Shown piece by piece: positions 41,739 to 50,270 of a stretch of 64,000 nucleotides of DNA (positions within the stretch are counted from its first letter, which is position 1; every line of letters begins with the position of its first letter). The translations under genes were made by a program, and so were the position numbers. The notes beneath the pieces were generated by a model. It saw only the letters and a list, made by a program, of their open reading frames with translations. It searched no databases and was not told where the DNA came from. The DNA comes from Paraburkholderia sacchari (GTDB taxonomy: Bacteria > Pseudomonadota > Gammaproteobacteria > Burkholderiales > Burkholderiaceae). The stretch spans positions 67,745 through 131,744 of the forward strand of contig NZ_JTDB02000007.1 in the NCBI RefSeq assembly GCF_000785435.2, given 5' to 3'.

Positions 41739-42188
41739 GTGAATACGAGTAGCCGTTTCGCGTTTGCCGTCCATGTGCTCGCATTGCTGGCGTTACAGGA
41801 GGGTGTGCCGCTGTCCTCGGAGATGATCGCGGGCAGCGTGAACACGAACCCCGCGCTGATCCGCCGCCTCTTGACGATGCTCGCCAATGCGGGGCTCAGC
41901 GCATCGCAGCTTGGCGCGGGCGGCGGGGCGCTGCTGGCGCGCGAGCCGCGCACGATTACGCTGCTGGAGATTTACCGCGCGGTCGACGACGCCCAGCTCT
42001 TTGCCATGCATCGCGAAGAGCCCAATCCGGCCTGCATGGTGGGGCGGCACATCCAGCAGACGCTGCGCGGCATCATCGACGACGCGCAGCGCGCCATGGA
42101 GGCGTCGCTCGCCACGCGCACGCTCGCCGATGTCGTCGAGGACATGCAGCGCAACGAGCGCAAGCTTGAGCGCGCGCGTCGGAAGTGA
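41739..42188 (+). CDS. Rrf2-family transcriptional regulator (YwnA-like)
   Basis: 149 aa. N-terminal winged helix (RFAFAVHVLALLALQEGVPL, SSEMIAGSVNTNPALIRRLL, LGAGGGALLAREP) followed by the dimerisation helix. IscR/NsrR-type proteins bind an Fe-S cluster with three Cys near residues 90-105; here only one Cys is seen (PACMVG), so a cluster is unlikely and the protein resembles B. subtilis YwnA. It uses a GTG start with no strong ribosome site. The next gene encodes a NAD(P)-binding protein behind a matching operator, the same pairing as ywnA/ywnB. Confidence 0.82.
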   Translation: MNTSSRFAFAVHVLALLALQEGVPLSSEMIAGSVNTNPALIRRLLTMLANAGLSASQLGAGGGALLAREPRTITLLEIYRAVDDAQLFAMHREEPNPACMVGRHIQQTLRGIIDDAQRAMEASLATRTLADVVEDMQRNERKLERARRK

Positions 42189-42238
42189 AGAAGGCGGCAG
42201 CGTGAAAACCGCGCGCTAAACGCGGGGGGCTTGTCCTG

Positions 42239-42261
42239 ACGGGGCATTGCCCCGTTTTTTT
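42239..42261 (+). terminator. Intrinsic terminator after the Rrf2 gene
   Basis: ACGGGGC (42239-42245) and GCCCCGT (42249-42255) flank an ATT loop, followed by a run of T. It separates the regulator from the promoter of the next gene. Confidence 0.88.
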
Positions 42262-42272
42262 GGATCCTTAAA

Positions 42273-42291
42273 TGTAACTAATATAGTTACA
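42273..42291. promoter_or_regulatory. 19-nt palindromic operator before the NAD(P)-binding gene
   Basis: TGTAACTAATATAGTTACA is a perfect palindrome apart from its 3-nt centre. It covers TATAGT (42282-42287), a -10 box with TTGGAT 16 bp upstream (42260-42265). The same pattern lies over the Rrf2 promoter at 41685, so this is the likely Rrf2 target. Confidence 0.72.
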
Positions 42292-42317
42292 CATGTGTTT
42301 TATAGAGGAGTTGGGAA

Positions 42318-42962
42318 ATGAGCAAGTCACTGAAGATCGCGCTGTTCGGCGCAACGGGCATGGTCGGTTCGCGCATCGCTGCGGAAGCAGCGCGGCGCGG
42401 CCATCAAGTGAGCGCGCTGGTGCGCCAGCCCGAGCGCGTTGCGGCGGGGCCGAACGTCCACGCAGCGAAAGCCGATCTGCTCGACGCCGCGAACGTGGCG
42501 GCGGCGGTGCGCGGGCATGACGTGGTCGCGAGCGCCTACGCGCCGCCCATGGGCCAGCTCGAAGACCTCCAGACGGCGAGCCGCTCGCTCGTCGAAGGCA
42601 CGCGGGCAGCCGGTCTTGCGCGCCTCGTGGTGGTGGGCGGCGCGGGCTCGCTCGAAGTCGCGCCCGGCGTGCAACTGGTCGACACCGAAGGCTTCCCCGA
42701 CGCGTACAAGCCGATTGCGCTTGCGCACCGCGTTGCGCTGAACTATTACCGCACGGTGACGGATCTGGACTGGACCTTCTTCGCGCCTGCCGCGCTGATC
42801 GCGCCGGGTGAGCGCACTGGCACGTTCCGCACGGGCGCAGACACCTTGATCGTCGACGCGCGCGGCGAAAGCCGGATCTCCGCCGAGGACTATGCCATCG
42901 CGTTCGTCGACGAACTGGAGCAGGGCCGCTTCATCCGCCAGATTGCAACCGTGGCGTATTGA
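42318..42962 (+). CDS. NAD(P)-binding atypical SDR protein (YwnB-like)
   Basis: 214 aa Rossmann protein starting LKIALFGATGMVGSRIAAEA (GxTGxxG dinucleotide motif), with LARLVVVGGAGSLEVAPGV and DWTFFAPAALIAPGERTG typical of the NmrA/YwnB atypical SDR group. The classical YxxxK catalytic pair is not evident, so it may be a redox sensor or reductase of unknown substrate. GAGGAG lies about ten bases before the ATG. Expression is probably released when the Rrf2 protein leaves the palindrome at 42273. Confidence 0.85.
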   Translation: MSKSLKIALFGATGMVGSRIAAEAARRGHQVSALVRQPERVAAGPNVHAAKADLLDAANVAAAVRGHDVVASAYAPPMGQLEDLQTASRSLVEGTRAAGLARLVVVGGAGSLEVAPGVQLVDTEGFPDAYKPIALAHRVALNYYRTVTDLDWTFFAPAALIAPGERTGTFRTGADTLIVDARGESRISAEDYAIAFVDELEQGRFIRQIATVAY

Positions 42963-43044
42963 TCGGCGAAGGAGCTTTATCGGGGGATCGAGCGGGTAGA
43001 TCGATCATCGCCGCCCGGCGGCTTCAGCGGCGGCGAGAACGTGT

Positions 43045-43728
43045 CTATACGGCGTGCGCCAGAACGATGGTGTCTGACGCATGAGTTTCGGCGTTTACGA
43101 GCGGCACGATGTCGTTCACGTGCGTGGCGAACTGTTCTCCCGATACACCGTAGACGTGCAGCGAAACGCATGCGCCAGCGCTGCCGTTCGAGAGCCGGTG
43201 AATGTTCGCGCGCCCGCGTCCGCCGAAGCTGATGGCGCCTGCCGCGCGCGGGTGCGCGCGCATCACGTCCGCACCCTGGCGCACCTCGTCCCAGACGTAG
43301 AGCATCTCGGTCAAGGTGCCTTCAAGCACCGCGTAGCCGCACCACGTGTGATGCGCGTGGATCGGGCTCGCCTGGCCCGGTTGCCAGACGAGAGAAGCGA
43401 CTGCATAGCGCCCGAGCGGATCGGCCGCGATCAGATGGCGGCGATACTTCTCGGCGCTGCCTTCGCGCTGCGCAGCCGTGACGAGCGCGGGGGCGGCCAG
43501 CGCCTGTGTCAGCGCGGCGCGCACACCGCGCGCGAAAGCGCCGCTGCGCGATAGATCGGAATCGGCGGGCGTGCCACGCTCGCCCGAATGGCGGCCAGCG
43601 TCGAAAGCCGCATCGAGCGCCGCGCACAGGCGCGCCACCGCAGCATCGTGTTCGGCCGCACCAGCCGCGTTGGCCATGCCGGAGGAGCGCATGGCTTGAA
43701 GCAGGACGGGTTCGGATGGGGCGTTCAT
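43045..43728 (-). CDS. Cysteine dioxygenase-type thiol dioxygenase
   Basis: 227 aa cupin. Iron ligands are His124 and His126 in SPIHAHHTWCGYAVLEG and His177 in RANIHRLSN, the 3-His site of thiol dioxygenases. The position equivalent to the cross-linking Cys93 of mammalian CDO appears to be Gly131, as in bacterial forms. It oxidises cysteine (or 3-mercaptopropionate) to the sulfinate; substrate choice needs biochemical data. It is divergent from a DecR-like regulator, which supports cysteine as substrate. Confidence 0.82.
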   Translation of the reverse strand: MNAPSEPVLLQAMRSSGMANAAGAAEHDAAVARLCAALDAAFDAGRHSGERGTPADSDLSRSGAFARGVRAALTQALAAPALVTAAQREGSAEKYRRHLIAADPLGRYAVASLVWQPGQASPIHAHHTWCGYAVLEGTLTEMLYVWDEVRQGADVMRAHPRAAGAISFGGRGRANIHRLSNGSAGACVSLHVYGVSGEQFATHVNDIVPLVNAETHASDTIVLAHAV

Positions 43729-43781
43729 GGCGGGGCTCTTGTCGTCGTTCTCGATGTGAAAGTTATAGCCCCGGGCGCCTA

Positions 43782-43835
43782 GAAAGAGTTTTCATTCTCT
43801 TTCCTCCCTGCGACGTAAAATAGAAGAAATTTCTA
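43782..43835. promoter_or_regulatory. Divergent operator region between the dioxygenase and DecR-like genes
   Basis: GAAAGAG (43782-43788) and CTCTTTC (43797-43803) form a perfect 7-bp inverted repeat with an 8-nt spacer, and TAGAAGAAATTTCTA (43821-43835) forms a second, with 5-bp arms, 20 bp before the regulator ATG. Short AT-rich dyads in the divergent gap are the expected form of Lrp-family sites. Confidence 0.5.
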
Positions 43836-43854
43836 TCCTGCGGGGAGACGGGAA

Positions 43855-44313
43855 ATGGATATCATCGACAGAAAGCTAGTGGAGCTATTGCAGCAGGATG
43901 CGACCATGCCGGTCGCGGAGTTGGCGCAACGCGTGAATCTTTCGCAGACCCCATGCTGGAAGCGTGTGCAGCGGCTCAAGGAGACCGGGGTCATCCGCGC
44001 CCAGGTGGCGCTGTGCGACCCGAAGAAGCTGGGCGTGGGCACGACGGTATTCGTCGCCGTGCGCACCAACCAGCACACCGAGGCGTGGGCGCAGGCCTTC
44101 ACGCGCGCGGTGCAGGAGATTCCGGAGATCGTGGAGGCCTATCGCATGAGCGGCGAAACCGACTACCTGTTGCGCGTGGTGGTGTCCGATATCGACGATT
44201 ACGACCGCGTCTACAAGCAGTTGATTCGCGCGGTTGCGCTTTTCGACGTGAGCTCCAGCTTTGCGATGGAGCAGATCAAATATTCGACCGCGCTGCCGGT
44301 GCGCGGTGTCTGA
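43855..44313 (+). CDS. decR: Lrp/AsnC-family regulator, DecR (YbaO)-like
   Basis: 152 aa. N-terminal helix-turn-helix VAELAQRVNLSQTPCWKRVQ and a C-terminal RAM ligand domain (VVVSDIDDYDRVYKQLIRAV). The TPCWKR and SSFAMEQIKYSTALP blocks are close to E. coli DecR, which senses cysteine and activates its detoxification. The divergent thiol dioxygenase fits that role: cysteine accumulates, the regulator responds and the dioxygenase removes it. The orthology is my reading from memory of the family, not a computed alignment. Confidence 0.8.
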   Translation: MDIIDRKLVELLQQDATMPVAELAQRVNLSQTPCWKRVQRLKETGVIRAQVALCDPKKLGVGTTVFVAVRTNQHTEAWAQAFTRAVQEIPEIVEAYRMSGETDYLLRVVVSDIDDYDRVYKQLIRAVALFDVSSSFAMEQIKYSTALPVRGV

Positions 44314-44425
44314 GTGCCTTTCCCCGCGTCTTTCCGCGCTCGCCGTAATGTCGCCTGCAAGCCCGCTGCAGGCATGGCGGCGTAGAATGCGCGTTTCTTT
44401 TCATCCCCCAGGCAGGGCACGATCC

Positions 44426-44620
44426 ATGAACGAACCGCGCAAGAAGAATCCCACCTTTGGCGTTGGCGTGATGATAGTGGTGGTGGTGCTTGTCGTGATC
44501 GGTACCGTGCTCTTCAATGCGCTGCGCAGCAAGCACGAGTACGAGGAGAATGCCGGCGCGCAGGCGGCGAGCGCTGCCGCGAGCGCCGCTGCGCCGTCGG
44601 CGGCCAGCGCCGCGCAGTGA
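44426..44620 (+). CDS. Small single-pass membrane protein
   Basis: 64 aa: a short basic N-terminus (MNEPRKKNPTFG), one very hydrophobic helix (VGVMIVVVVLVVIGTVLFNA), then a charged patch and an Ala/Ser-rich tail. Function unknown. The ATG at 44426 follows a GGCAGGG sequence, and a strong terminator lies 50 bp after the stop, so it is probably expressed as its own short message. Confidence 0.6.
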   Translation: MNEPRKKNPTFGVGVMIVVVVLVVIGTVLFNALRSKHEYEENAGAQAASAAASAAAPSAASAAQ

Positions 44621-44669
44621 TGCGATGCCGGGCGTGCTGATGTGACGAGGAGCGCCGGCGATGCCCGAT

Positions 44670-44704
44670 GCGGCAGCGACATGGGTTATCGCTGCCGTTT
44701 TTTA
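44670..44704 (+). terminator. Intrinsic terminator after the small membrane protein
   Basis: CGGCAGCGA (44671-44679) pairs with TCGCTGCCG (44689-44697), followed by six T. The T run overlaps the stop codon of the convergent FUSC gene. Confidence 0.85.
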
Positions 44705-47194
44705 TTCCTCGGGTAGCCGGATCACGCTCGCGTCCTTGCGAAGGATCCAGGACGCCGCAAGCATCTGCTTGCAGTGATGCGCGAGCAGCTTCACGTCCTG
44801 CGCGAATTCGCTCGCGGGGCCGAGCGAGCGCTCCGTTTCCACCACCATCGTGTCGAGTTCGCGCGTCATGCGCTTCGTGATTTCGATTTGATCGTCGGGG
44901 ACCGGTGTGCCGGCTTCGGCGGCCACCAGGTTCTCGCGCACGCAGTTGAGCGCGTGCTCTAGCGCATCGAGCTGGGTGCCCGGTCCGGCCTTCGCCGTGT
45001 CGCGCAACAGCGGCGCCGTGGCCGTGATCTGCGAGGCCAGCACGTGGCCTCGCACGAGCAGATCGTTGAGCTCGGGGACGAACTTCTGCGCCGACTTCGG
45101 CTCGAGCATCATGCGCTGGAATGCCTGGCCGAGATTGGCGAACGCGATGTGCACGTTCTTGCGCGCGAGCCGGTAGCGGAAGTCGCGCGCGAGCGCCGGG
45201 ACGGCGGCGCCAGCCGAGGTCGATGGCGGCTTCTTCGTTGTGGCTTCCTCGGTTGCTTCGATTGCTTCGGTCGCGGCTTCGACGACCACTGCGGCTTGCT
45301 CGCCGACGGCCTGCTCCCGGTCGCGAGGTGTCTGCTGGCCTGCAGCGTGGGTTGCCTGCATGGCAGCCACCGGCGCACCGCTTGACGCTGTCGCGAAGGC
45401 CGGCATGCGCGCAGCCGCTTCGGCGGCGGGTGCGGCTCCTGTTCCCACTCCCGTAAACGCCGGCTGCGCGCCGCGCGTGCGTCCGCTCCACCACCAGCTC
45501 GCTTCCAGATAGCTGCGCGTCGCCGCGATCATGTCGTTCACGAGCTTGCCCATCAGCCGGTATTCCCAGTAGGGGAACAGATGGCTCGCGCCGATCGCGA
45601 TCATGCAGCCCACGACGGTGTCGATCGCACGCTCGCCGATGATGCGCATGTTGCCCGGCGCGAGCAGATGGAACATCAGCAGCACATAGGCCGAAGTGAA
45701 CACCACGCTCGCCGTGTAATTGAAGAGCAGCAGGCTGTAGCTCATCACCATCGCCGCGAACATCGAGACCAGCAGCACGAGCGGCTCTTTCACGAGCAGG
45801 ATCAGCGCGATGCTGGCCACGCAGCCGATCAGCGTGCCGACGATACGCTGCGCGTTGCGCTGGCGCGTGAGCGAATAGCCGGGCTTCAGAATGATGATGC
45901 TCGTCATCACGATCCAGTAGGCGTTCGTGAGCGGCAACAGGCGCCCGAGCCAGAAGCCCACGGCCACGGCGATCGTCACGCGCAGCGCGTGGCGAAAGCT
46001 TGGCGAGGCCATCGTGAGATTCGAGAAGATCTGCAGGAAGGGCACGCGCCGGCTCGTCACGAAGCGCTCGAGCGCCTCGTCGATGCGCACCTCCGTCTCG
46101 GTCGGCGGCGTGTCGTTCGCGAGGTCGCGGCGCATCCGGTCGATCAGGCGCGTCGCGCTCCAGATGCGCCGGAACGAGGCCGAGATCGCCGCGTAGGCCT
46201 CGGGGTCCGTCGCGGGCAGATCGCGCTTCTTGAGCAGCTCGAGTTCGTACTCGATCGCGCGCAGTTCGGCCTTCACGTTGATGGTCGCGCGCGGCGGTTC
46301 GTTTTGCAGCACCGCGAGGCCGATGTCCTCGAGATCGGCCGCGGCCTTGCGGATCAGGTCGCGGTAGAACGCCAGCAGATCGGAGCCGCCAAAGGTGTTG
46401 CGCACCAGCGGGTAGTCGGTATGCGCGCCCACGAACAGCTCGTGCAGATCGACCGTATTGATGAACAGGTTGAAGTGCATCGCGCGGCGCGCGTCGATCT
46501 TGCCGCTCTTGAGCTTGGGCAGGTTGCGCAGGACGATGTCGCGCGCGGCGTCCTGGCGTTCGACCGCCGCAATCTGCTTGGCGACGAGATTGCGGTAACA
46601 CTCGTCGAGATCGTTATCGAGGTCGAAGAACTGCGCGCGCGCGAGCAGATAGTCGGCGCATGCGAACACGCTTTCGGCGATCGCTTGCTGCTCGATGCGA
46701 TCTAGCATCAAGCGGCTCACGAGGGTGGACCAGCCCGTGTACCAGAGGCCGCCCAGCAGGATCCATGACGCGTTGACGAGCGCCTGATGCGGCGTGAAGT
46801 GGTCTTCGAGCGTCATCACCATCATGAACAGCGTGGCGAAGCTGATCTGCGGCCAGCGGTTGCCGTAGACGACGATCAGCGAAAGCGCGAAGGTGAGCGG
46901 CACGACGGTGGCCCACAGCGCGACCGGGCTGAAGGTGGCGAGTCCGGTTGCATACGCGGAGAGAAAGCCGATCGCGCTGCACGCGAGCATCTCGTTGCGC
47001 TTATATTTGAGCGGGCCCGGCATGTCGACCACGCAGGCGCCGAGCGCGCCGGTCGAGATCGTGAAACCGAGATCGCTCTTGTCGAACACGAACAGGCACA
47101 GGATGGCCGGAAGCGAGATGCCGACCGCGATGCGCAGGCCGCCGTAGAAATACTGGCTGTAAAGGAATTTCCTGATTTCTACGGAGTAGCGCAT
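44702..47194 (-). CDS. FUSC-family membrane protein (YccS/aromatic-acid efflux-like)
   Basis: 830 aa. Two membrane blocks, residues 15-165 and 395-540, each of about six helices, are separated by a large cytoplasmic domain, the FUSC/YccS layout (LPLTNAYWIVMTSIIILKPG, RQRNAQRIVGTLIGCVASIA). Relatives include the p-hydroxybenzoate exporter AaeB and fusaric-acid resistance pumps; substrate here is unknown and no membrane-fusion partner adjoins. Residues 566-663 are an Ala/Thr/Glu-rich linker lacking homology to the rest of the family. The C-terminal 160 residues form a helical cytoplasmic domain. Confidence 0.82.
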   Translation of the reverse strand: MRYSVEIRKFLYSQYFYGGLRIAVGISLPAILCLFVFDKSDLGFTISTGALGACVVDMPGPLKYKRNEMLACSAIGFLSAYATGLATFSPVALWATVVPLTFALSLIVVYGNRWPQISFATLFMMVMTLEDHFTPHQALVNASWILLGGLWYTGWSTLVSRLMLDRIEQQAIAESVFACADYLLARAQFFDLDNDLDECYRNLVAKQIAAVERQDAARDIVLRNLPKLKSGKIDARRAMHFNLFINTVDLHELFVGAHTDYPLVRNTFGGSDLLAFYRDLIRKAAADLEDIGLAVLQNEPPRATINVKAELRAIEYELELLKKRDLPATDPEAYAAISASFRRIWSATRLIDRMRRDLANDTPPTETEVRIDEALERFVTSRRVPFLQIFSNLTMASPSFRHALRVTIAVAVGFWLGRLLPLTNAYWIVMTSIIILKPGYSLTRQRNAQRIVGTLIGCVASIALILLVKEPLVLLVSMFAAMVMSYSLLLFNYTASVVFTSAYVLLMFHLLAPGNMRIIGERAIDTVVGCMIAIGASHLFPYWEYRLMGKLVNDMIAATRSYLEASWWWSGRTRGAQPAFTGVGTGAAPAAEAAARMPAFATASSGAPVAAMQATHAAGQQTPRDREQAVGEQAAVVVEAATEAIEATEEATTKKPPSTSAGAAVPALARDFRYRLARKNVHIAFANLGQAFQRMMLEPKSAQKFVPELNDLLVRGHVLASQITATAPLLRDTAKAGPGTQLDALEHALNCVRENLVAAEAGTPVPDDQIEITKRMTRELDTMVVETERSLGPASEFAQDVKLLAHHCKQMLAASWILRKDASVIRLPEE

Positions 47195-47311
47195 CGACTG
47201 CCGGAGGGGTTCGGGTGCGGACGGTGCGCCGCGGACTGATTGTGGCGCTGAGTTTAAATGATTTCGGGCGCGATCTGCCTGTCTCTGTATTTCGCGGGGG
47301 GCGCTCGTAGA

Positions 47312-47965
47312 TCAGTCCGCGCGCAGCGTGGAGGCGTCGCCGAGCAGCCCGCGCGTGCCGCGGATGCGGAGCATGCGCGTGCGATACCAGAAGGTCCACG
47401 CGAGCAGTGCGCCGAATATGCCATAGCCGATCATCGGCAGGGCGATCAGGACGCGCTCGATTGGCCAGGTGGCGGCGAGGTACGTGCGCAGGGCGGCATC
47501 GGCCATGAGCCCGGCGCCCCAGACGACAGAGAGCAGGCGCATGGCGCGCGCGAAGCTGCGGTTCTCGTTCCAAAGCTGTTCGAGCCGCGCGGCGCCCTCG
47601 CGCGTTTCGCGCGCGACCGTGGCGCGCGCCAGGTAGAACACCAGTGGGCGCTTCGCCAGCAGCGAGAACAGGAACGCGGCGCCAATTGCGCCCGAGGCGA
47701 AGCTTTCGCGCATCAGCAGCATGCGCGTGCTGCCGCCGAACACCATGGCGACAAGCGAGAGCACGATGCCGAGGAGGATGACCGCGGAGAGCGCGTCGAT
47801 GCGCCGAAAGCGCACGAGTTCGACGATGCTCCAGGCAAGCGGCGGAATGGCCGAGGCAATGAGCCCGCCGAATTCTCCCCAGTGAGGTTGGGCGAGCCGG
47901 TACGCTACCCACGGTAGTAGCAGGTTGACTGCCAGTTCGGCAACGAATGCTGGACGCAGCTTCAT
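47312..47965 (-). CDS. VC0807-like integral membrane protein
   Basis: 217 aa with about six hydrophobic segments (AELAVNLLLPWVAYRLA, SAVILLGIVLSLVAMVFGG, GAIGAAFLFSLLAKRPLVFY, LIALPMIGYGIFGALLAWTF). The SKRPLVFYLARATV-like motif (LAKRPLVFYLARATV) is typical of VC0807-family proteins, whose function is not known. I start at the ATG at 47965 (MKLRPAFVAELAVN). It lies upstream of the FUSC gene on the same strand, 117 bp away, and could be transcribed with it. Confidence 0.75.
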   Translation of the reverse strand: MKLRPAFVAELAVNLLLPWVAYRLAQPHWGEFGGLIASAIPPLAWSIVELVRFRRIDALSAVILLGIVLSLVAMVFGGSTRMLLMRESFASGAIGAAFLFSLLAKRPLVFYLARATVARETREGAARLEQLWNENRSFARAMRLLSVVWGAGLMADAALRTYLAATWPIERVLIALPMIGYGIFGALLAWTFWYRTRMLRIRGTRGLLGDASTLRAD

Positions 47966-48251
47966 GCGAGGCGCGCTCCAGAAAAAGATGAAGAAAGTAT
48001 GAGCCGATGGCCGGCTACCGGCAAACGGCCTGCGATGGCCCATGATACGCGCCTTGGCATATAGCGTGCCCGAAGTTTGTGCGGCCGGGTTCGCGCCTAT
48101 AAGAGACGGTTTCGCCGGCCTTGCTGCATGTCGAGAGCCGCGCGTCGTTGTGCGGCGCCGCGTGCCGCCTTATGCGACACTGCGATTCGTGATCCAACCT
48201 GGCACAACTCGACCTGCGCCGGCCGCCTTGCCCCTGCATTTTTCGTCCATC

Positions 48252-48656
48252 ATGATTGCCCGTTCGCCAGTCCCGCTGCACGAAGTCGAGCTTTCCGCCG
48301 TTCGCGCGCAGGGCGCGGGCGGGCAGAACGTCAACAAGGTGTCGAGTGCGATTCATCTGCGCTTCGATATTCGCGCATCGTCGCTGCCCGAAGTGCTCAA
48401 GATGCGCTTGCTCGCGCTCACCGACCGGCGCATCTCGCACGAGGGTGTGGTCGTCATCAAGTCCCAGGAATACCGCACGCAGGAGCAGAATCGCGCCGCT
48501 GCGCTCGCGCGTCTCGAAGCGCTAATCGACAGCGTGAGCGTGACGAGAAAGGCGCGCGTGGCCACCCGGCCCACGCGTGCGTCGAAGCTGCGCCGTCTCG
48601 AAAGCAAGACGCGCAAGGGAGAGGTGAAAGCGGGGCGGCGGCGCGTACACGAATGA
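48252..48656 (+). CDS. arfB: Alternative ribosome-rescue factor ArfB (YaeJ)
   Basis: 134 aa peptidyl-tRNA hydrolase of the class-I release factor family. The catalytic GGQ is at residues 23-25 in AQGAGGQNVNKVSSAIHLRF, and the C-terminus is a long basic tail (KLRRLESKTRKGEVKAGRRR) that enters the empty mRNA channel of stalled ribosomes. Length and layout match E. coli ArfB. The start at 48252 gives MIARSPVPLHEVELSAVRAQ, as in orthologues; the upstream open frame is not similar. Confidence 0.94.
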   Translation: MIARSPVPLHEVELSAVRAQGAGGQNVNKVSSAIHLRFDIRASSLPEVLKMRLLALTDRRISHEGVVVIKSQEYRTQEQNRAAALARLEALIDSVSVTRKARVATRPTRASKLRRLESKTRKGEVKAGRRRVHE

Positions 48657-48735
48657 GGCGGCTGCGAAGCGGCCGTGAAGCACTGTGAAGCTGCTGTGAA
48701 GCTGCTGTGAAGCGACCGCAGCGACCACGCCGCGC

Positions 48736-50022
48736 TCAAGCTTGCGCTGGATCCGGCGGGGGCTCGCGCAGGGTAAGCGCCGGCGGGAAATCGGCGCACA
48801 ACACATGCGTTGCGCCCGCATAGTCGAGCGCAATGGCGGCGGTGTAGCACAGCGCGCCGTCATGAAGCGAGTAGTGCGGGCCCATCACGGTCACGCGTCC
48901 GGGCGCCGCGAGCGCGCGCCGGAAGTATTCGCGGCGCGACCAGTTGCTGTTGGTGTCGGGATAGAGCGGTGCAAGCCGCGCGGGCGGCCCGACGCCCGGC
49001 GCGGCAATCGACGGCGCATGCTGCTCGCCCTGGTCGTTGGCAGCGAAGACGCGCAGCGCATCGGAGTGCTCGAAAATCGTCGCCGCGGCGGCTTCGATCG
49101 TGCCGCCCCCAGTCAACACGCGCGCCCCGCGCAGCATGACATGCGTGACTTCCCCAAGATCGACCTGTTCATGCAACTGGCTGTGGCGCCGATAGTCGGC
49201 GAAGCGCCGCCACATCGTTTGCGCGAGCGCGGGCGCGGCGGCGCTGGCTTCGCGCACCACGGCATGCGGCTGGCCGAACCAGAAGCCCTGCACGAGATCG
49301 ACATCCGCCTCCATCAACACCATCAGTTCGTTTTCGGTTTCGACACCTTCGGCGAGCACCATCGCGCCCGCATGATGAAGGATCGAAACTAGACTGGCGA
49401 TGAACGAAATATGGCTCTCGCCATTGGCTGCGCGCTGTACGAGCGAGCGGTCGAGTTTGACGATGTCGGGACGGTAGCGCCAGACGCGGTCGAAGTTCGA
49501 AAACCCCGAGCCGAAGTCGTCCAGCGCGACAAGAAAATCGCGTCCGCCTGGCGGCGGGCGGGCTTCCAGAAACGATGCCGGTTCGTCGCCGGCGCGCTGT
49601 TCGAGCACTTCGATCACCACGCGCTCGTGCGGGAATGCGAAGTGGCGGCATAGCCCGTCGATGGCGGCTTGCGTCGGCCAGTCGCCGGGCCTTGGGCGCG
49701 GCAGCGAGTTCAGAAAGAGCCAGCCGGTTGTGATGCCCTGGGCGGTGAAGTTGGCCAGATGGAGGCAACGCGCGAGTTCGTCGAGTTCGCGCGCGGCTTC
49801 GGGCGTCGCGCGCGCGAATAGCGCGGCGGGACCGGTACCGCCGGGCTCGGCGCCGACGACACGTAACAATGCCTCGTAGCCGACCACGCGCTGATGCGTA
49901 ATCGAGAGCACCGGCTGGAATGCGCTTTCGAGCAGCGTCGAGCGCCAGCGCGCCCGAAAGCGCCCGTCATGGGGTTCCAGGTGCCTGAGCAGCGTGGCGA
50001 GCGATGCCTGCGTGTTCGACAT
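48736..50022 (-). CDS. EAL-domain c-di-GMP phosphodiesterase with Cache-like C-terminus
   Basis: 428 aa. Residues about 30-265 are an EAL domain with GYEALLRV, the Asn in FLNSLP, EVLEQ, LDDFGSGFSNFDRV, KLDRSLV, LAEGVETENE and VQGFWFGQP, so all metal and catalytic positions appear intact. The remaining 160 residues resemble a PDC/Cache-type sensor fold (NSNWSRREYFRRALAAPGRV, MGPHYSLHDGALCYTAAIAL) but no membrane helix is present, so it would sense a cytoplasmic signal. Start: ATG at 50022 (MSNTQASLATLLRHL); an ATG at 50061 adds 13 residues. Confidence 0.8.
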   Translation of the reverse strand: MSNTQASLATLLRHLEPHDGRFRARWRSTLLESAFQPVLSITHQRVVGYEALLRVVGAEPGGTGPAALFARATPEAARELDELARCLHLANFTAQGITTGWLFLNSLPRPRPGDWPTQAAIDGLCRHFAFPHERVVIEVLEQRAGDEPASFLEARPPPGGRDFLVALDDFGSGFSNFDRVWRYRPDIVKLDRSLVQRAANGESHISFIASLVSILHHAGAMVLAEGVETENELMVLMEADVDLVQGFWFGQPHAVVREASAAAPALAQTMWRRFADYRRHSQLHEQVDLGEVTHVMLRGARVLTGGGTIEAAAATIFEHSDALRVFAANDQGEQHAPSIAAPGVGPPARLAPLYPDTNSNWSRREYFRRALAAPGRVTVMGPHYSLHDGALCYTAAIALDYAGATHVLCADFPPALTLREPPPDPAQA

Positions 50023-50270
50023 GGCGCTGGAGCGCACCTCGCGGCGCTTGATTGAACTCACTGACCGACGATGCAGCGCAACGCCAGGCAGGGCGGTGTC
50101 CGGGCGGCACGCTTTACCGCCAGTGTACGGAGTATCGGCAAATTATGCTTGCCAGGCGGTCGAGCCGCGTCACGGGACTGCGCGGAAGAGCGACTGGCGC
50201 TCGATGGCGGGCTCGTTGCGCGGCCTGGGCGCCGCGCCGTACTCACTCAATGAGCCACCTTGATGAGCAA

